DNA of 64,000 nt, from assembly GCA_947476275.1 (NCBI GenBank), contig CANJPQ010000012.1:1-64000 (forward strand). The letters are read 5' to 3'. Positions 56,498-64,000 of the stretch are shown in pieces. The number at the start of each line of letters is the position of its first letter. Within the stretch, counting starts at the first letter, position 1. Below the pieces are notes generated by a model. It saw nothing but the letters and a program-made list of their open reading frames with translations. It did not search any database and was not told the DNA's origin. Source of the DNA: Fidelibacterota bacterium. Lineage in GTDB: Bacteria; Pseudomonadota; Alphaproteobacteria; Rhodospirillales; Rhodospirillaceae. The position numbers and the translations under genes were made by a program.

Positions 56498-57270
56498 GCG
56501 CGACGTTCCGCACGCGCTTGCGCAAAGGCGAACCCCTGCTGGGCACCTTCCTGCGCACACCGTCCTTCATTGCGGCGGAGGTGATGGCGCGCAGCGGCCT
56601 CGATGTGATCTGCGTCGATACGGAACATGCGCCGTTCGGACGCGTCGAGACCGATGCCTGTGTCGCCACGTTGCGCGCCCATCATATGCCAAGCCTCGTG
56701 CGTGTGATCGCCGGAACGCCGGAGCACATCCTTGCCGCCCTCGACAGCGGTGCGACCGGCGTCCTCGTCCCGCATGTCACGTCGGCAGCGCAGGCCCGCG
56801 AAATCGCTAAGGCGGCGCATTTCGGTCCCGGCGGTCGGGGCTATGCCGGCTCAAGCCGGGCCGCAGGTTTCACAACCAAGCCAATGGGCCAGCACCTGAG
56901 CGACAGTGCGCGCGATACCACGGTCATCATTCAGATCGAAGACCTGGAGGCCGTGGACGCGGTCGACGAGATCGCGACGGTCGACGGCATCGATGCCCTG
57001 TTCATCGGGCGCATGGATTTGACGGTCGCGCTGTGCGCCTCAAGCCCTGCCGACGCAAAGGTTCTTGAGGCTGTTCGCCGCATCTGCCGCGCCGGCAAGT
57101 CCGCGGGCCGCGCGGTCGGTATGTTCGTGGCGAACGTCTCGGAAGTGCCCATGTGGCTGACGGAAGGGGCCGGCTTCTTCCTGATGAGTTCCGATCACGG
57201 ACTCATGCTGACCGGCGCGAAATCGCTCGCCGCCACATTCGCCGACGCCCGCGCCAAGGCCGGCGTCTGA
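56494..57270 (+). CDS. HpcH/HpaI-family aldolase
   Basis: A 258-residue TIM-barrel class II aldolase. GEPLLGTFLRTPSFIAAEVM at the N-terminus, DVICVDTEHAPFGR and GATGVLVPHVTSAAQAR are family marks; metal ligands are the Glu in IQIEDLEAVDAVDEI and the Asp in GRMDLTVAL. Members cleave pyruvate-linked hydroxy acids from aromatic-compound degradation. The last 76 bases are antisense to the 3' end of the methylase pseudogene. Its pairing with an OMT is unusual. Confidence 0.9.
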   Translation: MSATFRTRLRKGEPLLGTFLRTPSFIAAEVMARSGLDVICVDTEHAPFGRVETDACVATLRAHHMPSLVRVIAGTPEHILAALDSGATGVLVPHVTSAAQAREIAKAAHFGPGGRGYAGSSRAAGFTTKPMGQHLSDSARDTTVIIQIEDLEAVDAVDEIATVDGIDALFIGRMDLTVALCASSPADAKVLEAVRRICRAGKSAGRAVGMFVANVSEVPMWLTEGAGFFLMSSDHGLMLTGAKSLAATFADARAKAGV

Positions 57271-58658
57271 GCCAATGCCACCAGATCGAGACGCCGCAGC
57301 AATTCGGCTGTGATCGGACGTTTATCCGACCAAGTGATCATCGATTCATAAAAGCCCTGTGCGCCCGCTGAATGCAGCATTGCACAGAGGCTGCGGGCCT
57401 CCGTCTCATCCGCGCACGGCAGGAACGTCACGGTGTCGTCGAACACAACCGGGCAGCCGTCATGGGGTCCGATGCAGGCGAACGCCAGGCGCTTGTAAAA
57501 CCCGGAGATCGCCACCTTCCACGGCGCAAAGGTGTAGGTGCCCACCCCGAAGATGGAGAACAGCGGACGTCCGCGATAGATGCGGCTGCGTCGTGCCGCC
57601 AGGCGCTCGGCGTGGGCTTGCAGGTAGGCCCAGGTTATCGGCGCATGCAGCGCGATAGCGGCGGTGTCTTCGCCGACGGACTTCTGCGTCACCAGCATGG
57701 CCCGTGTCGGCCCGCGGCCGTTGGCGACGTCGGAACTCTTGAGCAGCGGATACAGATAGTCCGGCTCAAGGCGCAGCGTTTCGCCAAGACCGTTGCACCA
57801 CCCATCCCCCACGCGGGTCAACTCCATCACCGCCGCGCAATCGTGCTTGATGCCCGATCGCCACGTGGGACCGGTCCCCAGCAGATGGCCATGTCGGCGA
57901 AAAGCCTCCGCATCGGAGAGCGGGATAGCGCCATGACGTCCGATCGCACGCGACGGCGTGGTCGCGGCGAGATCATCGTAGATCGCGCAGGTCATCTCGC
58001 CGGCGGCGCCGGTCTCCAGCAACAGGAGACACGCCGCCACGCCGACACCGAAGTGCGCCGCGGCGTCGATGCCGTAAATGCGCGTAGTCTTGAACCGCGC
58101 GCCACGCGACCAGGCCTCGAACACCACTTTGCGCGCCGTCGCGGTTTTGCACAGGACCGCGATCATGCCCGGACCGTCACCAAGCCAGTCGAGATACCGC
58201 GCGATCATCCATTCGGAGATATCGAAGTTCCCCCTGCCGGTGATGGCCTCGATGCCGCGCCGACCAGCGTTCTTGCGCGCCGGCGCATTGGTCGACCCCA
58301 GCGCGCCAAGGCCGGCCGCCGTCACCCACGGCGGATTCCCGAGGATGAGAAGCGGTTAGGGCAAGCGCGCGCAGAGGGCGCCCCAATCGGCGGCGAAGAA
58401 ATCCGCCTGCACCCAGGCTGCCCGCGCTACGCCGCGTTCTTGCGCGCGGTGGAGATGCGCTGCATTCACATCGACGCCCAGCATCGGCACATCGAAGGTG
58501 TCCGCCGCCGCGCCGATGAACGCGCCGACGCCGCATGTCGGTTCGAGAATGCCGCCGGGTTTGAAATCCAACGCCTTGAGAAGGCCGCACACCTGTGCCG
58601 CTAACGCATCTGGCGTCTGGAAATCGCCGTAGGCGGCAATCGCGGCGGTCTTGGTCAT
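57195..58658 (-). pseudogene. N6-adenine-type DNA methyltransferase interrupted by one in-frame stop
   Basis: Two minus-strand segments share one reading frame, separated by a single TAA at 58356-58358. The first part (MTKTAAIAAYGDFQTPDAL) has SAM motif I LEPTCGVGAFIGAA; the second part begins PLLILGNPPWVTAAGLGALG, with the catalytic motif IV NPPW 7 residues past the stop. ITGRGNFDISEWM is also typical of this methylase family. No frameshift is needed to join the parts, so a single base change explains it. It follows the sulfite-oxidase-like gene by 4 bases. Its 3' end overlaps the aldolase by 76 bases in antisense. Either a recent pseudogene or a sequencing error. Confidence 0.85.
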
Positions 58659-58662
58659 GCGC

Positions 58663-59322
58663 TCAATCGTAGCGCTGTTCTTTCCACGGATCACCGCGCA
58701 TGTGATAGCCGCGGGCTTCCCAATAGCCGGGCGTGTCCTTGGACATGAAAGTGATGTGGCGGAGCCACTTCGCGCTCTTCCAGAAGTACAGGTGCGGCAC
58801 CACCAGCCGCACCGGGCCGCCGTGTTCCCGGTCCAACGGCTTGCCGTTCCAGGTATGGGCGATCAACACGTCGTCCCGATCAATGTCCGCCAGCGCAAGA
58901 TTGGTGGAATAGCCGTCGTAGCTGCGCAGCATCACGGCGGCGGCGGTGTCGAACGGCTTCGCCTGCGCCAGCAGTGCGCGCATCGGCACGCCGGTCCAGA
59001 CATTGTCGTAGCGCGACCAGGTCGTCACGCAGTGGATGTCGTTGGTGAGCGTCACCTGGGGCTGCGCCAGAAAAGCCTTCCAGTCCCATTGGATCGGATG
59101 CCCCACCTGCCCCGCGACCGTCAGGCTCCAATCGCTCGTGCTCAAGTTCGGCTGCACGCCGAGATCGAGCACGGGAAAGTCCTGGGTCAGGCGTTGGCCC
59201 GGCGGCAGGCGCACCTTGTTGGGATCGGCGGTGTGGCCCGTGAGCGCGCGGCCTTCCTGGGCCCACTTCTCTTTCGTGCGGATGAGCTTGTCCTTCAGCG
59301 GACCTGTTGGCTCATCCGACAT
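58663..59322 (-). CDS. Sulfite-oxidase-like molybdopterin protein, no signal peptide
   Basis: A 219-residue protein from MSDEPTGPLKDK (ATG 59322). It holds only the sulfite-oxidase/YedY-type molybdopterin domain: FPVLDLGVQPNLSTSDWSL, the Mo-ligand Cys in NDIHCVTTWSRYDN, and GGPVRLVVPHLYFWKSAKW. There is no heme, dimerisation or signal sequence, so it differs from exported MsrP and is presumed cytoplasmic. It starts 2 bases before the smpB stop. Substrate unknown. Confidence 0.88.
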   Translation of the reverse strand: MSDEPTGPLKDKLIRTKEKWAQEGRALTGHTADPNKVRLPPGQRLTQDFPVLDLGVQPNLSTSDWSLTVAGQVGHPIQWDWKAFLAQPQVTLTNDIHCVTTWSRYDNVWTGVPMRALLAQAKPFDTAAAVMLRSYDGYSTNLALADIDRDDVLIAHTWNGKPLDREHGGPVRLVVPHLYFWKSAKWLRHITFMSKDTPGYWEARGYHMRGDPWKEQRYD

Positions 59323-59324
59323 GT

Positions 59325-59798
59325 CTAACCCCGCGCCCGCATGACGCGGGCCTGCTCGCGTTGCCACTCGCGCTTCTTGATGTCGTCGCGCCGGTCGATG
59401 CTGTTCTTGCCCTTGCCGAGGCCGAGGGACACTTTGGCGATGCCGCGGGCGTTGAAGAACACACTCAGCGGCACAAGGGTCATGCCCTTGCGGCCGACCT
59501 CGCCGTGCAGCCGCTCCATCTCCTTGCGATGGAGCAGCAGCTTCCGCTTGCGCTTCTCGTCGTGCTGAAAGTGGCTGGCGCCCTCATAGGGCGGGATGTG
59601 GCAATTCACCAGGAAGAACTCGTCGCCTTCCGGCTGCGCGAACGCCTCCGTCAACGTGCAACGGCCTTTGCGCAAGGATTTGACCTCGCTCCCGGTCAGC
59701 ACGATCCCAGCCTCGATGGTATCCTCGATGGCATAGTCGTGGCGCGCCTTGCGGTTCTGCGCCACCGTGCCGTGGGAGATGAGGGACGCTTTTACCAT
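59325..59798 (-). CDS. smpB: SsrA-binding protein SmpB
   Basis: A 157-residue tmRNA-binding protein with an OB fold: NRKARHDYAIEDTIEAGIVL, GSEVKSLRKGRCTLTEAFA and CHIPPYEGASHF. The C-terminal tail KGKNSIDRRDDIKKREWQRE reads as the basic helix that enters the ribosome channel. With tmRNA it rescues stalled ribosomes; ssrA is not seen in this window. It lies 20 bases downstream of dapA. Confidence 0.97.
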   Translation of the reverse strand: MVKASLISHGTVAQNRKARHDYAIEDTIEAGIVLTGSEVKSLRKGRCTLTEAFAQPEGDEFFLVNCHIPPYEGASHFQHDEKRKRKLLLHRKEMERLHGEVGRKGMTLVPLSVFFNARGIAKVSLGLGKGKNSIDRRDDIKKREWQREQARVMRARG

Positions 59799-59818
59799 TG
59801 TGCCTACTTAGGGACCGA

Positions 59819-60697
59819 TCAGTCGCCGAGCAATCCGGTTTGCCGCATCGCTTCTTCGACCCGGGCCCGCGACTTCACAGATAACGGTGCCAGCGGCAAT
59901 CGGGTTTCCGCCTGGCACTTGCCGAGCAGATACGCCGCGTACTTCACCGGCGCCGGGCTGGTCTCCACGAACATAGCATCATGCAGGGGCATCAGCACGT
60001 CACGCAGGCGGAACACATCCTCGTAGCTGCCGAGTTGCCAAGCGTCCTGCATCTGGGCGCACAGGCTGGGCGCGATATTGGCGGTGACCGAAATGCACCC
60101 CACGCCGCCGTGCGCCAGGAAGGCGACCGCCGTGCCGTCCTCGCCGGACAGCTGAACGAAATCCTCGCCCAGTTCCAGCCGCGTGCGGATCGGGCGGTTC
60201 AGGTCCGCGGTCGCGTCCTTCACACCGACAATATTCGGGTGCTTGGCGAGTTGCGCCATGGTGGCGGTGGTCATGTCGACCACGCTGCGCCCCGGAATAT
60301 TATAAATCACGATCGGGATCTCGACCGCGTCCGCAATGGCGCGAAAGTGCAGCAGCAGGCCATCCTGGGTCGGCTTGTTGTAGTACGGCGTGACCACCAG
60401 CGCGCCGTCGGCTCCAGCTCGCTTCGCATGCTTGGTCAGCTCGATCGCCTCAGAGGTCGAATTCGAACCGGTCCCTGCGATCACCGGCACACGCCCTTTG
60501 GCGACTTCCACGCACAGTTCGACCACGCGCATGTGCTCATCGTGGCTCAAGGTCGGCGATTCACCGGTTGTGCCGCAGGGCACGAGGCCGTGGCTGCCTT
60601 CCTGAATCTGCCACTCCACGAATTCCTGGAACGCCTTCTCGTCGACCTTTCCATTGCGAAAGGGCGTGATGAGGGCGGTGATGGACCCGCGGAACAT
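59819..60697 (-). CDS. dapA: 4-hydroxy-tetrahydrodipicolinate synthase
   Basis: A 292-residue TIM barrel from ATG 60697, with CAGGAG upstream; a longer frame to 60778 is not supported. The Schiff-base Lys160 is in GVKDATADL, the catalytic Tyr132 in [10 protein letters not shown], and the Thr pair in [23 protein letters not shown] follows. It begins lysine and diaminopimelate synthesis for peptidoglycan. It is divergent from the lytic transglycosylase gene, and dapA-smpB is common in Alphaproteobacteria. Confidence 0.96.
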   Translation of the reverse strand: MFRGSITALITPFRNGKVDEKAFQEFVEWQIQEGSHGLVPCGTTGESPTLSHDEHMRVVELCVEVAKGRVPVIAGTGSNSTSEAIELTKHAKRAGADGALVVTPYYNKPTQDGLLLHFRAIADAVEIPIVIYNIPGRSVVDMTTATMAQLAKHPNIVGVKDATADLNRPIRTRLELGEDFVQLSGEDGTAVAFLAHGGVGCISVTANIAPSLCAQMQDAWQLGSYEDVFRLRDVLMPLHDAMFVETSPAPVKYAAYLLGKCQAETRLPLAPLSVKSRARVEEAMRQTGLLGD

Positions 60698-60921
60698 TGC
60701 AATCTCCTGATTGTAGATCGGGGCAAAACCACACTCACTGCGGCGGCGGCCCCGGGCGGCGGACATTACCACAGGCATTTAACCCGGCAACCAGCGGTCC
60801 CACCCCCTTGCCCCCACGGGCTGCTCGGCATAAGACTTTGAACACGCACAAGCTTCGGCAAACGGAAGCAATGCACCGGGGCAGGACGCCGCCGGGGGGA
60901 CAGCAGGACTGCAACACGAGA
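60698..60921. promoter_or_regulatory. Divergent spacer between dapA and the transglycosylase
   Basis: The 224-base gap holds the dapA promoter on the minus side and that of the lytic transglycosylase on the plus side. An ATG at 60871 with GGAA upstream could also start the transglycosylase. No palindrome or clear -35/-10 pair was seen. Confidence 0.4.
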
Positions 60922-63237
60922 ATGCGAAAGCTCTCGGGCACGGCCCCGTTCGCGTTTAAGACCATTCGCAGAAGCGTCCGCCGCACGGCCACCGCGCTTG
61001 CGGTGCTGCTTGCCACCACGTCGCTCGTCTTCGGCCAGCAGGACGTGCCGCCGGTCAAGCGCCCGCCGGTGCCGGCGGATTCCGTTCCGCGCGACACCAA
61101 AGAACCGCCGCCCCACGGCAAGTCAAAGACCAAGGCGCCCGCCAAGACGGCGAAAGCCGCCGCCGCCAAGCCGGATGCAAAAGGCAAAGCCGCGAAGGGC
61201 GCAAAGGCACCTGCGCCGAAGTCAAAGACCAAACAGGGCAAACAGGCGAAGACCCAGCCGCCCAAGGCGCTGGCGGCCACTGCCAAGGCCCCGCCGCTGC
61301 CGCGGCGCGAGCCTTTCACCCTCACAACCCACGACCGCGAGGTCTTCACCGAGGCCATGCGTGCGGTGGAAGCGCGTCAGTGGTCGAAAGCGATCGGCGC
61401 GGCCGCGCGCAGCGACAAGCCGATTCTGCAGCGCATCGTGAACTGGGCCTATATCCGCGAGCCCGGCAATCACGTCACCTTTTCCGAGCGCACGGCCTTC
61501 ATCGCCAACAATCCGGGGTGGCCTGGCTTGCAGACCATCCAGCGCCGCGCCGAAGAGTCACTCGATGAGTCGGTCACCGTCACGGTTCCGGCGGTCCTGA
61601 CCGGCTGGTTCGTAGGACATCCCCCGCTCACCGCCGGCGGCAAAGCCGCCTATGCGCGGGCACTGAAAATTTCCGGCGAGCCTGACAAAGCCATCCCCAT
61701 CGCCCGCGACGCCTGGCGCAGCGGCATGTTTGATCGCGGCGGTGCACAGGGCTTCCTCGATCTGTTCGGCGCCGATATCCGCCCGGAAGACGACGTCGCG
61801 CGCCTGGAACACCTGCTTTACGAAGAAAACACGTTGTCGGCCGAGCGCCAACTCGCGCGCGTCGATGCGGCGACCGCTCAAGTCGGCCGCGCGCGCCTTG
61901 CCTTGATGACCTCTGCCGGCAATGTGGAAAGCCTGCTGGCCGCCATTCCGGCGGCACGGCTCGACGATCCCGGCCTGATCTACGACCGCGTGAAGTGGCG
62001 CCGGAAGCAGGAAAAAATGGAAGCTGCGCGCGCGCTGCTGCCGCGCAGTCCGGACCGTGGTCCACGGCCGGACCTAATGTGGAAGGAGCGCGCCCTTCTG
62101 GCGCGCGATGCGCTCAACGCCGGGCTGATCAGTGAAGCGTACAGCATCGCCAAGAATCACGGAGAACTCGACGCCGGCGGCGGCCTGGCGGATGCGGAGT
62201 GGCTGGCAGGATGGATCGCGCTGCGCTTCTTGAAGGACGGCGAAACTGCGCTGGCGCATTTCGAGAAGGTCTACGACACCGTACAGATCCCGGCGAACGT
62301 CGCCCGCGGCGCTTATTGGACCGGGCGCGCCGCCGAACACCTGGGCCGCAAGGATATCGCCGACGACTGGTATCGCCGCGCCGCCACGTACATCACCACC
62401 TACTACGGCCAGCTCGCGCTCAGCCGGATCAAGAGCGAACCGATTCCCGCGCTGTCCGACGACCCGATCCCCACGGTGGAGGATCGCAACAATTTCGAGG
62501 ATCGCGAACTCACCAAGGCGATGCGCGCGCTTGGCGACGTCCATAACAAGACCTATTTGCGCGCCTTCGTCCTCGCCGCGGCTGACTCATCGGACGACGT
62601 CACACAACGCCATCTCGCCGCCGAATTCGCCGACCGCATGGGCCATCCGGAATGGGGCGTGTCCCTTGCACGCGAAGCCGCGCGGGACGGTATCCCGCTT
62701 CTCACGTACGGATACCCCATGCCCGCCTATACCGTGCCCGCGTCGCCGGAACGCGCCTTCGTGCTCGGGATCACGCGCCAGGAAAGCAACTTCGACCCCA
62801 ACGCGCTCAGCAGCGCCGGTGCGCTCGGGCTCATGCAACTGATGCCGCCGACCGCCAAGGCAGTGGCGAAGAAGGAAGGCGTGAAGTACGTGCAAGGACG
62901 CCTGACCTCCGACCCGTCGTACAACCTCACCCTCGGCTCCGCATTCCTGCGCTCGCTGGTCGATAACTTCGACGGCTCATATGTCATGGCCGCTGCGGCC
63001 TACAACGCCGGTCCCGGCCGGGTGCGCCAATGGGTGCGCCAATACGGCGACCCGCGCGATGGCCAGACCGATCCGGTGGATTGGGTGGAACTCATTCCGT
63101 TTTCGGAAACGCGCGGCTACGTCCAACGCGTGATGGAGAACGTGATGATCTATCGCGCAAAACTCGCCAAGACCCGCGTCATCAGCGGTACGCTCGAAAC
63201 CGAACTGGTGCGCGCGAAGCCCGACGTGAAGGGCTGA
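60922..63237 (+). CDS. Soluble lytic murein transglycosylase with Lys/Ala/Pro-rich linker
   Basis: A 771-residue exported enzyme. The signal sequence has a long basic n-region and core RTATALAVLLATTSLVFGQQ. Residues about 40-125 are low complexity (KSKTKAPAKTAKAAAAK and similar), perhaps a cell-wall-binding stretch. A helical U-shaped superhelical region follows, then the SLT domain with catalytic Glu621 in GITRQESNFDPNALSS, GALGLMQLMP and AAYNAGPGRVRQW. It cuts the glycan strand, forming anhydromuramyl ends. ATG 60871 is an alternative start. Confidence 0.92.
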   Translation: MRKLSGTAPFAFKTIRRSVRRTATALAVLLATTSLVFGQQDVPPVKRPPVPADSVPRDTKEPPPHGKSKTKAPAKTAKAAAAKPDAKGKAAKGAKAPAPKSKTKQGKQAKTQPPKALAATAKAPPLPRREPFTLTTHDREVFTEAMRAVEARQWSKAIGAAARSDKPILQRIVNWAYIREPGNHVTFSERTAFIANNPGWPGLQTIQRRAEESLDESVTVTVPAVLTGWFVGHPPLTAGGKAAYARALKISGEPDKAIPIARDAWRSGMFDRGGAQGFLDLFGADIRPEDDVARLEHLLYEENTLSAERQLARVDAATAQVGRARLALMTSAGNVESLLAAIPAARLDDPGLIYDRVKWRRKQEKMEAARALLPRSPDRGPRPDLMWKERALLARDALNAGLISEAYSIAKNHGELDAGGGLADAEWLAGWIALRFLKDGETALAHFEKVYDTVQIPANVARGAYWTGRAAEHLGRKDIADDWYRRAATYITTYYGQLALSRIKSEPIPALSDDPIPTVEDRNNFEDRELTKAMRALGDVHNKTYLRAFVLAAADSSDDVTQRHLAAEFADRMGHPEWGVSLAREAARDGIPLLTYGYPMPAYTVPASPERAFVLGITRQESNFDPNALSSAGALGLMQLMPPTAKAVAKKEGVKYVQGRLTSDPSYNLTLGSAFLRSLVDNFDGSYVMAAAAYNAGPGRVRQWVRQYGDPRDGQTDPVDWVELIPFSETRGYVQRVMENVMIYRAKLAKTRVISGTLETELVRAKPDVKG

Positions 63238-63263
63238 AGCACAGCCGTCCCTCCCGCACGGTC

Positions 63264-63395
63264 GTCATCCCGGATAAGGCGCGGCAGCGCCGCAGTCCGG
63301 GATCCACTCCTCAAAGCGCACGAGCCGTGCGATCCGATTGGACGGGTGCACGCCGATGCGTGGACCCGGGCCTCGCTTTGCTCGCCCGGGATGAC
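63264..63395. repeat. REP-like palindromic intergenic element
   Basis: A 132-base unit between convergent genes, bounded by the perfect inverted ends GTCATCCCGG and CCGGGATGAC. The left half folds as a CCCGGA/TCCGGG stem with an inner GCGGCAGCGCCGC hairpin. The right half folds as CCCGGGC / GCCCGGG around CTCGCTTTGCTC. Elements of this form are widely repeated in alphaproteobacterial genomes; only this copy is seen here. Confidence 0.8.
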
Positions 63396-63436
63396 AGACA
63401 CAGAAGGACACACTGCCGAGTCTTCTCCGAACAGCA

Positions 63437-63462
63437 AAACGGCCGGACTGTGCCGGCCGTTT
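63437..63462 (-). terminator. Rho-independent terminator after bactofilin
   Basis: Perfect 10-bp stem AAACGGCCGG / CCGGCCGTTT with a 6-base loop, 23 bases past the bactofilin stop. The minus strand follows with TTTTGC-type bases. Because the stem is flanked by A and T on both sides it could work for both convergent genes. Confidence 0.85.
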
Positions 63463-63485
63463 ACGCAGAATTCTGTCGAAGCCTC

Positions 63486-63959
63486 TTAGCCGACCGCGAG
63501 GGCGGTCTTTGGCTGCACACCGTTGGCGAGGCGCGTCGTGCTGTCGGGGCGGCGCACTTCAAGCATCGGCGTATTGCTGCCGCTGTCGGTGATGCGCTTG
63601 CAGTGGCCTTCCATGTAGGCACCCGGTTCGATCGCGAGGCTCTCGTGCTCAACGTCGCCGGCCATGCGGGCCGTCGACGCGAGGAACACGCTCTTCGCGC
63701 GCACCATACCTTTGATCGCACCATGCATGCGGATGGTTTGGGCGTTCACCACGCCGGTGACCTGGCCCTTGATGCCGACAATCAGCACTTTGCAGCGGAT
63801 GTCGCCGTGAACGTTGCCATCCACCTGGATCTCGCCCGAGGAAACGAGATTCCCCTCAATGTTCAAGTCCGCGCTGATAATCGAGGGCACCGACTTGTTT
63901 ACCTCTACCTTAGAAGGGTCGATCGCTTGCGGGGTGGCGTTACTAGCCCTTGAAAACAT
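63486..63959 (-). CDS. Bactofilin-family cytoskeletal protein
   Basis: A 157-residue bactofilin. The central beta-helix spans about 25-115: SIISADLNIEGNLVSSGEIQ, VDGNVHGDIRCKVLIVGIKG and GVVNAQTIRMHGAIKGMV show the repeated hydrophobic-x-hydrophobic-G pattern. The tails are short and polar. Bactofilins polymerise without nucleotide and localise wall enzymes for stalks or cell curvature. The ATG lies inside the last codons of the upstream M23 peptidase frame (17-base overlap), so the two are made together. A transglycosylase gene lies close by. Confidence 0.95.
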   Translation of the reverse strand: MFSRASNATPQAIDPSKVEVNKSVPSIISADLNIEGNLVSSGEIQVDGNVHGDIRCKVLIVGIKGQVTGVVNAQTIRMHGAIKGMVRAKSVFLASTARMAGDVEHESLAIEPGAYMEGHCKRITDSGSNTPMLEVRRPDSTTRLANGVQPKTALAVG

Positions 63960-64000
63960 CGCTGCCGGCCTTCAGGAATTTTAGCGGGTTTACCGGCTTG
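63943..64000 (-). CDS. C-terminal end of a probable M23 metallopeptidase (runs off the window)
   Basis: Only the last 18 residues and stop of this frame are in the window. They read KPVNPLKFLKAGSDVFKG, which matches the usual C-terminal tail of the M23 peptidase (LmdC-like) encoded before bactofilin in Alphaproteobacteria. Its TAG overlaps the bactofilin start by 17 bases. The identity rests on this tail, the position and the overlap. Confidence 0.62.
   Translation of the reverse strand, partial: KPVNPLKFLKAGSDVFKG

Noticed and set aside
58356-58358. Programmed read-through (Sec/Pyl) of the methylase stop
   Set aside because: The codon is TAA, which is not used for either amino acid.

Overview
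The window is about 64 kb of high-GC DNA that reads as a chromosomal segment of an alphaproteobacterium. The support is conserved gene order: DUF177-rpmF-plsX-fabH-ihfA-MerR, rpiB-glyA-nrdR-ribD-ribE-ribB-ribH-nusB-thiL, lepB-rnc-era-recO, pdxJ-acpS, an RSH gene next to rpoZ, dapA-smpB, and an M23 peptidase-bactofilin pair. Two large TonB-dependent receptors and several exported enzymes suggest a TonB-rich lineage (Caulobacterales/Micropepsales-like), but I cannot place the genus. I see no prophage, insertion sequence, CRISPR array or rRNA. One tRNA (Pro, GGG) is present. No gap between genes exceeds 300 bases.

Region 1 (1-12.6 kb) is the accessory, least familiar part. On the minus strand are a TonB-dependent receptor, an exported protein made of two repeated ferredoxin-like halves, an exported FMN-binding-domain protein and a partial unknown. 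Divergent on the plus strand are an exported VOC-fold protein, an IorAB-type molybdenum hydroxylase (a 2Fe-2S subunit and a twin-arginine Mo subunit), a second VOC paralogue and a nitrilase-fold protein whose canonical catalytic Lys and Cys are replaced. A third exported VOC paralogue lies a little further on, past cutA and a small conserved gene. The three VOC proteins share their own sequence signature and lack the usual metal-binding histidines. I infer an envelope-located uptake and oxidation system for an unknown, possibly aromatic or nitrogen-containing, compound.

Region 2 (12.6-25.8 kb) holds a surface-carbohydrate gene, the tRNA, the lipid-synthesis and IHF block, the cytochrome bc1 assembly chaperone divergent from bamE, a Bcr/CflA exporter next to a second TonB receptor, and a K+-independent H+-pyrophosphatase. 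Region 3 (25.9-34 kb) is a long minus-strand housekeeping operon for riboflavin, one-carbon, thiamine and transcription functions. Its RibB carries a GTP-cyclohydrolase-II-like domain with no zinc cysteines, so the first riboflavin step must be encoded elsewhere.

Region 4 (34-46.6 kb) holds a penicillin-acylase-family hydrolase, MotB, the N-end-rule transferase Bpt, CorA, ParC and the recO-era-rnc-lepB-acpS-pdxJ block, including a 55-residue membrane protein between era and recO. Region 5 (46.7-64 kb) has a hydrolase-MFS pair, a second surface-carbohydrate gene, RSH, rpoZ, folK, a NYN nuclease, and a tightly overlapping uracil-DNA glycosylase / O-methyltransferase / aldolase operon. It continues with a DNA methylase broken by one in-frame stop, a sulfite-oxidase-like protein, smpB, dapA, a soluble lytic transglycosylase, a REP-like palindromic element, bactofilin and the tail of an M23 peptidase.
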